In this document: piece by piece, positions 47,276-58,848 of the stretch
Layout of the letters: every line of letters starts with the position of its first letter
How positions within the stretch are numbered: position 1 is the first letter of the stretch
Source of the DNA: Stenocarpella maydis
Lineage: Eukaryota > Ascomycota > Sordariomycetes > Diaporthales > Diaporthaceae
DNA: 64,000 nucleotides
Reading direction: 5' to 3'
NCBI GenBank assembly: GCA_002270565.1
Contig: NQMI01000017.1
Coordinates: 72,150-136,149 of the forward strand
The notes under the pieces: generated by a model
Databases searched by the model: none
Seen by the model: only the letters and a program-made list of their open reading frames with translations
Told to the model about the DNA's origin: nothing
Position numbers and translations under genes: made by a program

Positions 47276-48499
47276 TGAATGGCCTTTGCCATATGGCTGT
47301 TGGTACATACGTATAGTGGTTGTCAAACTAGTTCTGTTATTCGATAATCTATCTAGGTTCTGAAACGAGGGAGGGGAAGCACACAATAGGGGCTTAAGGC
47401 CTCCGTGCGGTACCTAGGTGGCTAACTAAGCTACCTCATCCCCATACTGATATGCGATCCTAAGTGCTATTCTAACACTGGGGATCTTTTCTTTTATAAT
47501 TATATATCTTCCTTTTAGCCTCTAAGTAGGTTGAACTACTTATATACCTTCCTTCTTAGTGAAATCCCCCTCCTCTCCTCCTATAGGTTGTGCTGCTTTT
47601 TACTTCATATACTGCTTGCAACCTCCAACCACTTGGCTGATATTAGGTATCATTTAATATCTCTTCTACTTCTAACCACCCATACTTCCCTTATTATCCT
47701 TACTTTATAGCTCTTTATATATATAGAAGGAGTAAAAGAAGCACATCTTTAGTAAGATGTCTCCTTTATGAGTCACTTACTTGTGTAACTAACTTATTAC
47801 TAGCTAGGGATGCTAGTGCTATATGCTTCCTCCCTAATATAAAACCTCTTCTTCTCTCTCTCTCTCTCTCTTTCTTCCTTTCTTTCTTTCTTTATCATAT
47901 AATACCTATATACCTATATACCTACCTTTGGTATATATTCATATGATTACTTCTTCTTTTTTAACTTGTTTAATAAAATTTCCTTACTTATATAATATCT
48001 TCTAGCTTGCCCTCTTCTTCTTGCAGCCCTTATGGCTCGCCCATCTTGCCTGTTATACCTCCTATTAGGCCTGCATCTGTTATAGTAGCACCCTCAGTTC
48101 CTTTACCAATAGGTAGTGCTTACCCACTAGAGCTGCTCTTTAGCATCCTGAATTCTATGCCTAGCCTGACTGCTAGCTGCTGCATTATAACTCTCCCAAC
48201 TGATAACTTTATGAATTAGACTCTTCTTACCACCCTCTATATTAATATTTATATAAGCCCTTTCCCCTTCTTTACTATATTTCTAACCTTTATATAAATA
48301 TAATAGGAGGCTAAGCATATAGTTGCTGCCCTTCCCTTATATAATATTTGCATTCTAGCGGACATTAATATATCTAGAGCTAATATTATTACCTACCTTT
48401 TTTATTATTTAAGCTACTTCTATATAATCCTNAAAAGAAGATCTTCTAGGTCCTCTGTAGCCCTATCCCTCCTATTTCCTACAGGCGGTTCTACCCACG
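47276..48499. other. AT-rich repeat-derived sequence with a CT/CTTT microsatellite
   Basis: Contains a CT and CTTT run at about 47850-47895. An open frame at about 48007-48219 (Pro/Ser-rich start, then LELLFSILNSMPSLTASCC) has no identifiable product. A single N is at 48432. Confidence 0.4.
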
Positions 48500-48968
48500 G
48501 GGAAGGACCTATAGAAGGGGGCATGCGAGGGACCCATACCGGAAGACCCTATAACTCAGAATTAGGCAATGCTGAAAACGGGCCCAGAGGGGAGAGCGAG
48601 AGGACAAAACCTCCACACACACAAAAAGGCACACGTTCTGCCAGAGCCCTGATTAAGCAACCACCCCAAGAGGAGCGTGGAAGGCAAGAAGAGGAGCCCC
48701 TAACGCAATAGGAGAGTTATAAGGGGAATAGAGGGTACCAAAAAGGAGAGGCAGAAAAAGAGGGCACAAGAAATAATTTCATAATACATATATATATATC
48801 TAACAGATACAAATTCACAGGGTATAAAAAGATTAATTCTCTAGGACTAGAAATTTCTCAAAAGCAATGCAGGAAGGCCCCTTCTTATAGTCTTAAAGGG
48901 GGGGGGGATACTAAGGCTGGTTTTCCTCCAGATTCTAAAACATGCCGGTTCCCCTAAACCCCGGAATA
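48500..48968. repeat. Family B LTR-like repeat, copy B1
   Basis: Shares, with B2 and B3, an ordered series of blocks: AACCTC, GCATACGTTCTGC-like, CAACCACCCC, GAGAGTTATAAGGGGAATA, GGGTATAAAAAGATT, a G-rich run, ACATGCCGGTTCCCC and a CCCCGGAACA-type end. The left limit is approximate. The end CA has become TA. Confidence 0.7.
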
Positions 48969-49451
48969 CACCCCTCTCTAGACCATTATAAAGAACAAGC
49001 AATAATCCGCCCGAAACAACCAGAATCACTTTCCTCCTCTAATCAGATAAGCCACCTAAATTCAGCTCTATTAAACCCTTCATAGCTCTCAATTCCTAGC
49101 CCGCTCATCCCTACTCTCATTCTATTATAGCACACTCGATCTACAATCCTTCTCCTCTCACTCAGCCGCCTTTTTATAAGCCCAGGATTAATAACTATCA
49201 CTAATCACCAACATAGGAACCCAGCAATTCGCTTCCTCAGTCCCCACCCACTTACTTGCATTCCAATTATACTCCTAAATCAACATAATTCTCATTACAG
49301 CAGGCAATAAGCAACATAATAACAGCATAGCCAAAACAGAGGATAGAAATAATAATAAAGACCTTAAGATACCCAATCGCTCAAGGGTTATCCCACCTAT
49401 ATTCACGTTTCCTCTTAGAGATATATTCCTAATGCTTATCTCTAACATCTG
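48969..49451. other. AT-rich sequence downstream of the minus-strand unknown frame
   Basis: On the minus strand this continues in frame past the TAG at 49452 with a very hydrophobic stretch, but I cannot tell whether that is coding. Nothing else recognised. Confidence 0.3.
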
Positions 49452-51125
49452 CTACAAGAGAAGTTTAATAGGGTCACCTTGCGGCATTCCGGCCCTGCTC
49501 CAATCAGGCATCCGTAGAGTAGTTCTTACTTCACTCAATATCCCAAGACCATCTTCTCCATATATCCATACCCTATCTGCCTAAGGCAGAGGCTCAGGTA
49601 TCTTGGATGGGTCCTTATAAAGTCCAAGCCCAGATATCATAATCAGATCCTTCACGGCTGCACTAGGTATCTTAGATATCAGGATAGGTGGCTAGTTCTT
49701 CAAGTTATCAGGGGCAACAGGAGTTTTACTCAACCTAGAAGTCCAAACATTAGTAGGCCTCAAAAGATCAGCCTTATCAAATCTCACTATAAGGAAGCCC
49801 AGCAGATTTTATCCCAGCTCTAATCCCATATCAGGTATAGCATAATACTTAGTCTCCCCCTTATTTATCCCTAAGATATTAGCTTAAGAGTATACAACAT
49901 TCTTTCCTACCACAAGCCTCTTATACTCATTATAGCTGATAACTAGAGTATTCTAGACGCCCCTAATTAGACGCCTAAATCTATTAATTTCCAATCAAAT
50001 AATAAAACCCTAAATAAGAGCTAAGGCTTTCTTAGTAGGTAAGCTAGGAGGGGTAGATTTAAGCAGCCTAATCTTAATTCAGTCTCTAAATTTCCAGCTA
50101 TTCTTTTCATAATTCTCCCAGAAGAAGAAGGCAACATAGGTAGCCATAAGAAGTCTATAGGCAGTTAATCCTAGCTGCAGCATTACCTTTACCTAGATCG
50201 CCATGTATACCTATTTTAAGAATCCTTTAGGTAGCCCAAGAGTAAGGAAGTATGTAATGCAATCCCTTATATAGGGGTACATCCTATCACAAGTTCTCCA
50301 ATCAGGATAAGTATCAATTATACTAAATCATTTAATATCCCTATTAAAAATACTTAATACCTAATAGCTTAAGATATATATAACTTAAATAATAAACCTC
50401 TAGCTGTCCTTTAGTAAGTAGTATCTCTATAATCTAGGAGGTTCTCTATTAATATTATAGGTTATGGGCACTACAAAGACCAGGTTGCTAAAATCAATCA
50501 GCTGCTAATTAATAAGCCCCAGAACATGATTAGTATGCAGGCATGCCTCTTGAGCCAGGAGACCTTCTGCATCATAAAGGGTCATAAGGAAGTTACTATA
50601 GTGAGTACCAAATAGGTTCTTCTACCTAGGGGGTTCTCTAAACTGAGGATAAAGATTAACGCCCTCAAAATATATATCTACTACCCGCTACACATAATTA
50701 CTATACCCCTATTTTTAGTTCTAAAAGAATAACGGTTACACTAAAAAGTCTAATATATTAAAAGCTTAAAAAAGTACCAACCCATTATTAAGGATTCTAG
50801 TTTTAAACAGGTCTTTTATTAAGTCTACACTAGCTCCATAATCCCAGTTTCCTCAATTACAGATATCACATAGGTTGGGAAATCTTAACTACCATATAGG
50901 GTTAATATCATTAAAATTTATAATAAAGGGTAACACTAAAAGTCATACTTCAAGGCCAACCTAATTAGAAGGGTCTGGGTACTCAACAATAGGCACAGGG
51001 GCATCAAGATCGTTTATAGGGCTAACTTAGCCTTTTAAACTATTAATAGCCATAAACTAGATTAATAAGGATCCCTTCTTCTTTCCCTTACCTTTCTTTA
51101 TCATTTGCTAGCTTAAGGAAGACAT
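49452..51125 (-). pseudogene. Unidentified RIP-mutated frame, 558 codons (left half of a divergent pair)
   Basis: From an ATG at 51123-51125 one frame runs 558 codons on the minus strand to 49452. It has about 30 stops, every one a codon that RIP can make from CAG, CAA, CGA or TGG, and no frameshift is needed. Between stops it reads like real protein: KKGKGKKKGSLL near the start, INDLDAPVPIVEYPDPSN, DIYFEGVNLYPQFREPP, NFLMTLYDAEGLLAQEACLH, TDTYPDWRTCDRMYPYIRD-like, MATYVAFFFWENYEKNSWK, IVRFDKADLLRPTNVWTSRL and KDPSKIPEPLP. Near the end WSRAGMPQGDP resembles the GxPQG motif of some polymerases, which is too little to assign a family. No DDE, integrase or YxDD motif is evident. It faces away from the frame at 51657-52487. 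It may be a transposon gene, an endogenised mycovirus gene or an ordinary duplicated gene. Confidence 0.6.
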
Positions 51126-51656
51126 CTTTCTAATTAGTTAGACCGGGGAAAAGGGTACTAAAGCAAGGAGAAATTAGGTAATAAAGGGGAGGTAATAAGT
51201 TTTAAGGGTAGAGGTTAATAGTTACAGCAGCTTTTAAGTCTTAATAATGCAAGTTATACTACACTAATCAGAGATTAGCTGAAGTATAGTAGTTATAAAA
51301 GAAGTAGTTAGGTTGGAGGTTGTGGCAGAAAGGTAGGCTTTTATTAAAAGGGGAGCCTTAAGATAGGTAAATCACTCAAGCTAGTGAATTACTCAACTTC
51401 CTTCCCTTTTCTGCCAGGCAGCAACCTTTGCTACTTTAAATGCTTCTAATAAGAGCTTCCCTCTCTAACTTTTCATATTTAAAGTTGCTTTTCCCCTACT
51501 AATCCTTTTCTTTAACTTCCCCCCTAATAGCATTATTAACTATTAATTATTAATCTTATCATTAAACTATTAAGCCTCTCTAATCAAACAAGCTTCACTA
51601 TCGCTATATCTTCTCCTCCTCAACCAAATTAAAAAGAGAAGGGAAAGGGTAAGGAG
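51126..51656. promoter_or_regulatory. Shared upstream region of the divergent pair
   Basis: About 530 bp, AT-rich, without a coding-like frame, between the two divergent frames. It would hold both promoters if the pair is a unit. No specific site can be named. Confidence 0.35.
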
Positions 51657-52487
51657 CAATTACCTTCTATCATCAGGGTCTTCAAAATATACAATCCTCC
51701 TCCTATCCACAAAGAGGGCATCTATACTTGCTTCCAGCCAAACGCAATCCTTTCACAAAACCAGGTCTATAAATTACCGCTTCATAAGGCCTTTACAACA
51801 AATATCAAGATATACAACCTCAAGGGCAGAAGCAAGGGTTTTTATATCCTATAGACCCTCTCCTTAATATGCAAATCTAAGCTGCTTAAACTATTCTTTC
51901 CCTTCTTAAAAGCCCTAGAGGCTCGTAAGTACCTATAGTCTCACCTTAGCACTCTAATTAAAGGAGGTCCAAATGATATTTTTATTAAGTATACAAATAG
52001 TGGCCCTTATGAGAAGTACATGTCTTAACTATACTAGGGGAATAACCTTCATTAGGGCCTAGCTCTCCTTATTGCCTTCTTTAGTTATTATAATGCAAAC
52101 CCATGCAACTATTATATGCAGCGGATAGGGGCCAACTATAATTAAATAACTCTCTAAGGCATCATCCCTATTATAATTTCTTTCTTTAAGTACTAATTGC
52201 TCTAAGGATTTCAAGATAATGCTTATGCTAATTATATCTACTATATTAAGGGTTACCTTTATAATTTTAAGATGCTAAAGATTTCCAAAAGCAATTATAA
52301 CTGCATTACTAATGCGCATCCCGATCTAATTAATAAGCCTCCAAACATACCTCCTTTAGAGCTCTTACTGGGCAAGCATACTAAGGCAGCCACTAAGATA
52401 GGATATAAGGAAACTCATGCGGATACTATGGGTAAGATTACTAGATGTATGCCCAGGAAGTTCAAGTATAAGCCCACGGATCTCTAG
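51657..52487 (+). pseudogene. Unidentified RIP-mutated frame, at least 277 codons (right half of a divergent pair)
   Basis: One plus-strand frame from about 51657 to the TAG at 52485-52487, with several RIP-type stops and no frameshift. Readings include QLPSIIRVFKIYNPPPIHKE, KGGPNDIFIKYTNSGPYEKY, IAFFSYYNANPCNYYMQRIG, and a stop-free end with HPDLINKPPNIPPLELLLGK and TMGKITRCMPRKFKYKP. The start is not clear; a basic KEKGKGKE stretch just upstream may belong to it. I do not recognise the family. Confidence 0.5.
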
Positions 52488-53289
52488 TTATGGTCGTAAG
52501 GTAATCAGAAGGGTCAGGCAAGGCAGGGGTGGATCCAGTTTTTCAGGTTGCTAATACTTCTTTTGGCAGTAAATTAAGAACTAATGATTTTTATCTTATA
52601 TGTGGTCCTAAGAGAAGTATACTTATCTGATCAGAGATATAATATTATCTTGACTTTTTTATATCTTAACTTTTTTATATCTTAACCTTTTTATATCTTA
52701 TCCTAGAATTTATATTCCTTTAGTATAGGGTTATTAGGGTTAATAAGTAGAATATCTATATATAGTGTTATTCTTTGAGTTTAATTAGCTAAATCTGATA
52801 AGTCTGAATTATATAAGCTATCTATATCCGAGTATGCCTGTGCTTGGGGGACTATCCTGCTAGGAAGAGACCAGTTTTAGTACTAATTGTTATTATCCTG
52901 ATTAGGGGTGGTAGGATGGAGTGTATTGTTTAGTATGTTTGGGAAGATATTGTATCTGGTTACCTCTAATAGCTTCCTCCTGGTTTGTTGACTTTCAGGA
53001 GGGTTGTTCTCCTAAAGAAAAGGCACTACTAGCTCTTAAATTCCCCTCTTATAGATGAATTTCTTTAGGTCTATTAGGGGATAGGTTCTATTAATAGGGA
53101 TCTGCCCCCTTTTCTAGGTTTAGCTGGAATTGGGTTGTAGGTCTCTGGGGTGCACACCTATTTGAATAGAAGACTGCTTTAGTAGTAGCCACCTAAAGGG
53201 GCTTCTGATTCCTCCTCCCCAGCCCATACATTACTTACAACCCATTAAGAGTAATGTATATAAAAAGGAACCCCCTTAATTACTTAAAA
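52488..53289. other. AT-rich, probable retroelement-derived sequence
   Basis: No motif identified. Three 16-bp units of TTTTTTATATCTTAAC type lie at 52655-52702. The right part may continue the gypsy frame on the minus strand beyond the protease. Confidence 0.35.
52655..52702. repeat. 16-bp tandem repeat, three units
   Basis: Two perfect TTTTTTATATCTTAAC units followed by CTTTTTATATCTTATC. Confidence 0.9.
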
Positions 53290-55000
53290 GTTAAATTTAT
53301 ATCCAAAAAGAAAGGCATCCCTAAAAGGATATTATAGGTAGTATTATGCATTTTATTATTTATAATAAAGAAAATAGCCCTTATCCTATTATAGCTAATA
53401 TATACCTACTCCTTAGTTACTTTAATTAATATAAGTAATGCTTTATTATAAACTATGGAGTTTATACCTTGGAGTGGAGTATAGGATAACTTATTCTAGC
53501 GGCAATAGGATAAAGAAAGAAGATTCATCTTAGCACCTATATCCAGCAGGGCTAGAAAAATCTTATAGCTCTCTAAAGTAATCCTAATATTTAGGTAGGC
53601 GGATCTATAGCAACTATAGTTTATTATATTAGTAGTTTGAGATAATCTGATGAATTTGTGCTATAGGATAGCATTCAGTTCAGCGTGTGTTTCGGCAGGG
53701 TCGCAGTGTGGTGCTCTGAGGCGAATTGGGACGATTGACAATGGTCTGGACAACTTTGTATTGAATTAAGTTGGGCTTCTGTAAGCCCTCCTTATATACC
53801 CTCCGACATCATCTCACCCCTGGGCACGCTGCGGTAGGCTCTGGTGCAAATTTGCAAATGCCGGAAAATTCGCCCTTCCAACACACCATCTTTGGTTCCA
53901 AGCAACTAGCCAACCATAGCCCTAGCAATNATATACTTTTTGGGTAAGAAATAAGGGTAATGCAGAGGTCTAAATTAAGGTGCAAATGCAGGCCAAAATA
54001 ATCGACTCACGGCCACCAAACTCATCTTGCGTCACGCACGCACTGGGCGTACTTAGCGAAAATCGCCTGACTCGAAAGTCTAGGGTAACTCCTTACAACG
54101 AAGTCTAGGGTAACTCCTTGCACGGAGTACCAACGCCCTGCTGAGCGGTTCCGTTTAACAGATAATATTAAATTTACCTTATACCTGATGATATATATCT
54201 GATTAGAGCTTAAGTATTACTTATATCTAATTTTAGATAAAGTAGAGATTATATTAAGTTCTAGACCTATAGCTTAAGGTATATCCCTATCCGGGACTAG
54301 CTTGAAAGGCTACTTATTAAGAGAGGTATTATCCCTATAAGCAAGGAGCTCTCTAATTAGAATAGCATTAGTCTTGCTAAGCGTGAGAATATCTAAAATT
54401 AGGATTTTAATTAAGGTGGTAAGGATGGCATTTATAGCCTTAGCTTTAGGGGTCTAGGGGATTAGGGGTCCTTATTTAGGCTTAACTTTAGTTGATTTTT
54501 CAGTCTTACTTAAACTGATTGGATTACCCTTTATTTTAAATTTCCCGTCCCCAGCTATAGTGGAAGTCTCTTGCTGGATTTTTAGTACTACTTTCTCTTT
54601 ATTAGAAATTATTCTTTAGTTCCCTAAGAGATATATTACCCTTAAGTTTAGGGTAGCTAATAATTAGAGACTAATATCTTTAAATATAAAATAAGCTTAT
54701 TCTTCCTTTTAAAAGTAAAAATTCCAGATAGCCTTTAGTAAACTTCTTAATATTATAATATTTTATATCCCTATAGAAAGCTATAGCTATAGGATTAAGC
54801 TAATTAGATCTGCTTTTGTAAATATTCTCTTAAGAGCTAAGGAATAGTAAGGTCTAAAGGGTAGTATTTCTAAAGGGTATTAAAGGTATAATAGGCTAAA
54901 AAGTTACCTAAATAGGTAGCATAGGAGTATAACGCTCCTAATTAGAGGTTCTAAATGGGGTAGGGGCAGGTTTCTAAGGAGACTAGCATCCTTAAGGTAG
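53290..55000 (-). pseudogene. Gypsy-like gag-protease remnant, split by LTR A4
   Basis: Minus strand reads RITLESYKIFLALLDIGAKM and later YNILLGMPFFLDINLTF. These match the retropepsin strand with the active-site D-S/T-G (here DIG) and the ILGMPW-type second motif. To the right of the A4 LTR (54166-55000) the sequence is the expected position of gag but is too mutated to name motifs. Stops are RIP-type. The limits are approximate. Confidence 0.65.
53641..54165 (-). repeat. Family A solo LTR A4 with target duplication
   Basis: LTR at 53646-54160, minus orientation, flanked by GATAA on both sides (53641-53645, 54161-54165). Only two U3 repeats. A single N at 53930 replaces about 55-60 bp present in other copies. 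Confidence 0.9.
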
Positions 55001-56381
55001 ACCTTTCTTTAATAAGAGCCCCCTTGCCTTATTTATATCCTGCTCCCTTTCCCTAGAGGGAGAACTTCCAATAAATGGGGGAGTAGAATGAATATCTCTT
55101 ATTAGAAAAATAAAAGATATAGATTCTAATCTATCCCTTGCTATAATAATAAAGGCAAATGTTTCTCTATACTAATGCTATAGCTGAAAAGACAAGGTGC
55201 GAGTGCTATCTGAGATTATTGAATGTTTCTCTATAATAAGTATATCTAGGAGAAGTAAAGATATAAGTACTATTTGGGGTTTATAAAGATGCATATAGGA
55301 TAGGTTAGGTCCTAATTACTCCCTTATGGTGATAGTAAAGTTGAATGTTTCTTAATATTAAAGGTCCTTTAGGAGAGGCAAGATGTAAGTGCTGTTTGAA
55401 GGTGTTAAATGTTTCTCTATACCAGGCGTGTTTAGAAGAAATAAGGGTGTAAGTACTATCTGAAGTTCACTAAGATGTATATAAGAATAACTAGGTATAA
55501 TTAGAGTGAAAGGTATTAGTATAGAAGGTTATATTAAGTATTATGAAGTCTTGCTATGGGTGAAGGTGGGAGCTACTTAACTGCTAGTCTTATAGGAGAG
55601 GATAACATAAATACCTGGAATACCCTTATGCTGCTAATGCTAGCTATTCTGACTGCGGGGGGTGCTAATACTAGCGGAAGCTCTAAGCTTACTAATTAGA
55701 AGGATAGCGGTTAGTAGGGTAGGAACCTCTTTAACTCCCTATAGAAGCATGTGATATCTAGTATCGCTATTGCCCAACCTAATATTATATAATATTAGAT
55801 AATATCTTGGATATAGTGTTTGATAGGGTAACCAAATGTTGTAATAATAACTTGAAAGGGAAAACTAAAGAGGGGCCTGATTGGTTAAACTGGGGCTTTA
55901 TTATACTTAGTTTACTTATATTAGGGAATTAGTATGCTGAACCTTTGGGTGCTATATCTAAGGGTAAGAGAGTTTTGGGTGATATAGGCGGTTGGGATCT
56001 ACTAAACCTTCTTAATATTAGTCCTTTATATTTCTTTTAAGGAAATGAGCCCTAATTAAATGCTATTAAATTTAATTAGAATGAATTTCTAAGGCCTAAG
56101 GATATAAATCCCTTAGTAGCTTTTCTAGGAATGTGTGGCTAGGCTAGAGGTTCTATACTTTACTATTGAATTAGGTATATTGTGAGGGAGTTTAAGATAT
56201 AGCTGAGGTAATGGAGTTAGCTTGGTATAGAGATTAGACCAGCCTCGTATATACCTGCTCCTATCACCACTAGGTTAACTATAGGCGACTTAGGAGGGTA
56301 AATCTAGCCTTTGCATAATAGCAAAATCCTCTATTAAGAGCGAGAGGGCGCTATAGCTCTAATTAGAATTAAATAGTATCA
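55001..56381. other. AT-rich repeat-derived sequence
   Basis: Holds four diverged ~63-bp units at about 55160-55475 (listed separately). Otherwise no gene or motif recognised. Confidence 0.35.
55160..55475. repeat. Four diverged ~63-bp repeats
   Basis: Each unit starts GTTTCTCTATA or GTTTCTTAATA and ends near AAGTACTATCTGAAG or a variant; starts at about 55159, 55224, 55343 and 55410. The spacing between units 2 and 3 is about double, so a unit may be lost or decayed. Such direct repeats are common in LTR U3 regions. Confidence 0.6.
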
Positions 56382-56935
56382 AAAGTATAGAAATTCACTC
56401 CCCTAAAGTGGCTAATAACCTTATAAATAAAATAGGGAATCCAGGCCTAAAAGCTGAGGAACTTTATAGTGGCTGAAGAAACCTCGTTAGCTAAAGAAAC
56501 CCATATTTAATTCATGAGGCAGATACTAGTGAAAATAGGCCTAAAGGAGGGAGCAAGAGGATAAAACCTCTATATATATAAAAAGGCATACATTCTGCTA
56601 GAGCCCTAATCAAGCAACCACCCTAAGAGGAGCATAAAAGATAAGAAGAGGAGCCCCTGATGCAATAGGAGAGTTATAAGGGGAATAAAGGGTGCCAAAA
56701 AGGAGAGGCAGAAAAAGAGGACATAAGAAATAGTTTTATAGTACATATGTATATATCTGATAGATATAAATTCACAGGGTATAAAAAGATTGATTCTCTA
56801 GGACTAGAAATTTCTTAAAAGCAACGCAGGAAGGCCCCTTCTTATAGTCTTGGAGGTGGGGGGGATGCCAAGGCTGGTTTTCCTCCGGATTCCGAAACAT
56901 GCCGGTTCCCCTAGACCCCGGAACACTATAAGGCT
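56382..56935. repeat. Family B LTR-like repeat, copy B2
   Basis: From AAAGTATAGAAATTCACTCC to CCCCGGAACA. Co-linear with B3 for its whole length and with B1 for its right part. It contains a GGGTATAAAAAGATTG box. It directly adjoins repeat C1. Confidence 0.75.
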
Positions 56936-57255
56936 ATTTAACATTGGGATTGAATACTTAGATTAACGACTGAAGAGTCTATTCTATAAAAGCTACCTAA
57001 TATAGTGATAACCATATCCTTATATATTTTAACTCTCCATTCATTATCAATAGTATCAATAGTAATCCTATTGATTAAGTGTTATTTGATGGAATTAACA
57101 ATGATCTCATTAATGATAGTGGGTCCCTAACCCTAACCCTGATAGGGTGGCATTACTGATTGGATCAGGCGGGGCGCTCCTTTTGGGGGCTACTTCCCAA
57201 CCTGCGGGGTTGTCTTCTGCAATAATTAGCCGCTAATGTGTATTGGCCTATAATA
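56936..57255. repeat. Family C LTR-like repeat, copy C1
   Basis: About 320 bp sharing, with C2, the blocks TATAAGGCTAT, GACTGAAGAGT, AGCCGCTAATGYGTRTTGGC and an ATAACA-type end (here ATAATA after RIP). It includes CCCTAACCCTAACCCT at 57125-57140. The plus-strand gag start at 57.35 kb follows it. Confidence 0.65.
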
Positions 57256-57346
57256 CTATCCTCCTTCTTGCTTCTTTTATCCTTCAAAGTACTCTATAAG
57301 TCATTTTTGCTTGTTTACATTCTTATTTACTCCTTTCTAATTCATT

Positions 57347-57735
57347 ATATTGGGTAGGGTTACCAAGTCTTATCTCGCAAAGTCCTTTTCTGTTGCTAAG
57401 TATAAGGCTGCCCTTCTTTTCGCTATTGCCTTAAAGGGTAGCATTATTCCCATGCCTTATTCTTATTGCAAGGAGTATAACCTGGCTAAGAATTATAAGG
57501 TTGTAGATTTAGAATCTGTTTGCTATTGGACCTATATTTGCTTTAATCTATCTAACTGCGATATTTAAGATCTTACTCCTGATTAGTTAAATAAGGTTAC
57601 CTTAATATACTATTGACTGGAGGAAGAGCTAGAGGCTATAGAGGAGGAGGCTTAATAGCTAAATGTAAGAATTTTACACCTTTACAAGTAGGAGTAGTTG
57701 TAGTATGAAAAGATAATGCGTGTAGTTTGTTAGGG
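57347..57735 (+). pseudogene. N-terminal gag-like fragment of a retroelement
   Basis: Plus strand reads SYCKEYNLAKNYKVVDLESV, then NLSNCDI, and LEEELEAIEEEA before a basic end (YEKIMRVV). This resembles the N-terminal Cys-cluster plus coiled-coil part of fungal gypsy gag proteins, with Cys or Arg partly lost. It is cut off by LTR A5 at 57739. Confidence 0.5.
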
Positions 57736-57738
57736 CAT

Positions 57739-58306
57739 TCTGATGAATTTGTGCTATAGAATAGCATTCAGTTCAGCGTGTGTTGAGGCAGGGTCGCAGT
57801 ATGGTGCTCTGAGGCGAATTGGGATGATTGATAATGGTCTGGACAACTTTGTATTGAATTAAGTTGGGCTTCTGTAAGCCCTCCTTATATACCCTCCGAC
57901 GTCGTCTCACCCCTGGGCACGCTGCGGTAGGCTCTGGTGCAAATTTGCAAATGCCGGAAAATTCGCCCTTCCAACACACCATCTTTGGTTCCAAGCAACC
58001 AGCCAACCATAGCCCTAGCAATACCCAAATTAAGTACATATAAACTTCAGAAATCAAGCTATCCAATGCACTAAGTTATATACTTTTTGGGTAAGAAATA
58101 AGGGTAATGCAGAGGTCTGAATTAAGGTGCAAATGCAGGCCAAAATAATCGACTCACGGCCACCAAACTCATCTTGCGTCACGCACGCACTGGGCGTACT
58201 TAGCGAAAATCGCCTGACTCGCAAGTCTAGGGTAACTCCTTGCAAGAAGTCTAGGGTAACTCCTTGCACGAAGTGCCAACGCCCTACTGAGCGGTTCCGT
58301 TTAACA
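57739..58306 (-). repeat. Family A LTR, copy A5
   Basis: 568 bp, minus orientation, two U3 repeats. Flanks GGCAT (left) and GAAGT (right) do not match, so one side has probably been rearranged. Confidence 0.88.
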
Positions 58307-58848
58307 GAAGTATAGAGATTTACTCCCCTAAAGTAGCTAATAACCTTATAAATAAAATAGGGAATCTAGGCCTAAAAGCTGAGGAACTTTATAGTAGTTA
58401 AAGAAACCTTGTTAGCTAAAGAAACCTATATTTGATTTATAGGGCAGATACTAGTGAAAACGGGCTAAGACGGAGAGCGAGAGAATAAAACCTCTATATA
58501 TATAAAAAGGCACACGTTCTGTTAGAGCCCTGATCAAGCAATCACCCCAAGAGGAGTGTGGAAGGCAAGAAGAGGAGCCCCTGATGTAATAGGAGAGTTA
58601 TAAGGGGAATAGAGGGTACTAAAAAGGAGAGGCAGAAAAAGAGGGTATAAGAAATGATTTTACATTATATATATATATATCAGATAGATATAAATTCACA
58701 AGGTATAAAAAGATTGATTCTCTAGGATTAGAAATTTCCTAAAAGCAACGCAGGAAGGCCTCTTCTTATAGTCTTGGAGGGGGGGGGATGCCAAGGCTGG
58801 TTTTCCTCCGGATTCCGAAACATGCCGGTTCCCCTAGACCCCGGAACA
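58307..58848. repeat. Family B LTR-like repeat, copy B3
   Basis: Starts GAAGTATAGAGATTTACTCC and ends CCCCGGAACA. Adjoins LTR A5 exactly. Confidence 0.75.

Noticed and set aside
49400..49540. GMPQGDP reading as a non-LTR reverse transcriptase
   Set aside because: No FADD/YADD box or other RT blocks follow in the expected order, so the motif alone was not used to name the frame.
57125..57140. CCCTAA repeats as an internal telomere or chromosome end
   Set aside because: Only two and a half units, inside dispersed repeat C, and weaker in copy C2; no longer array follows.
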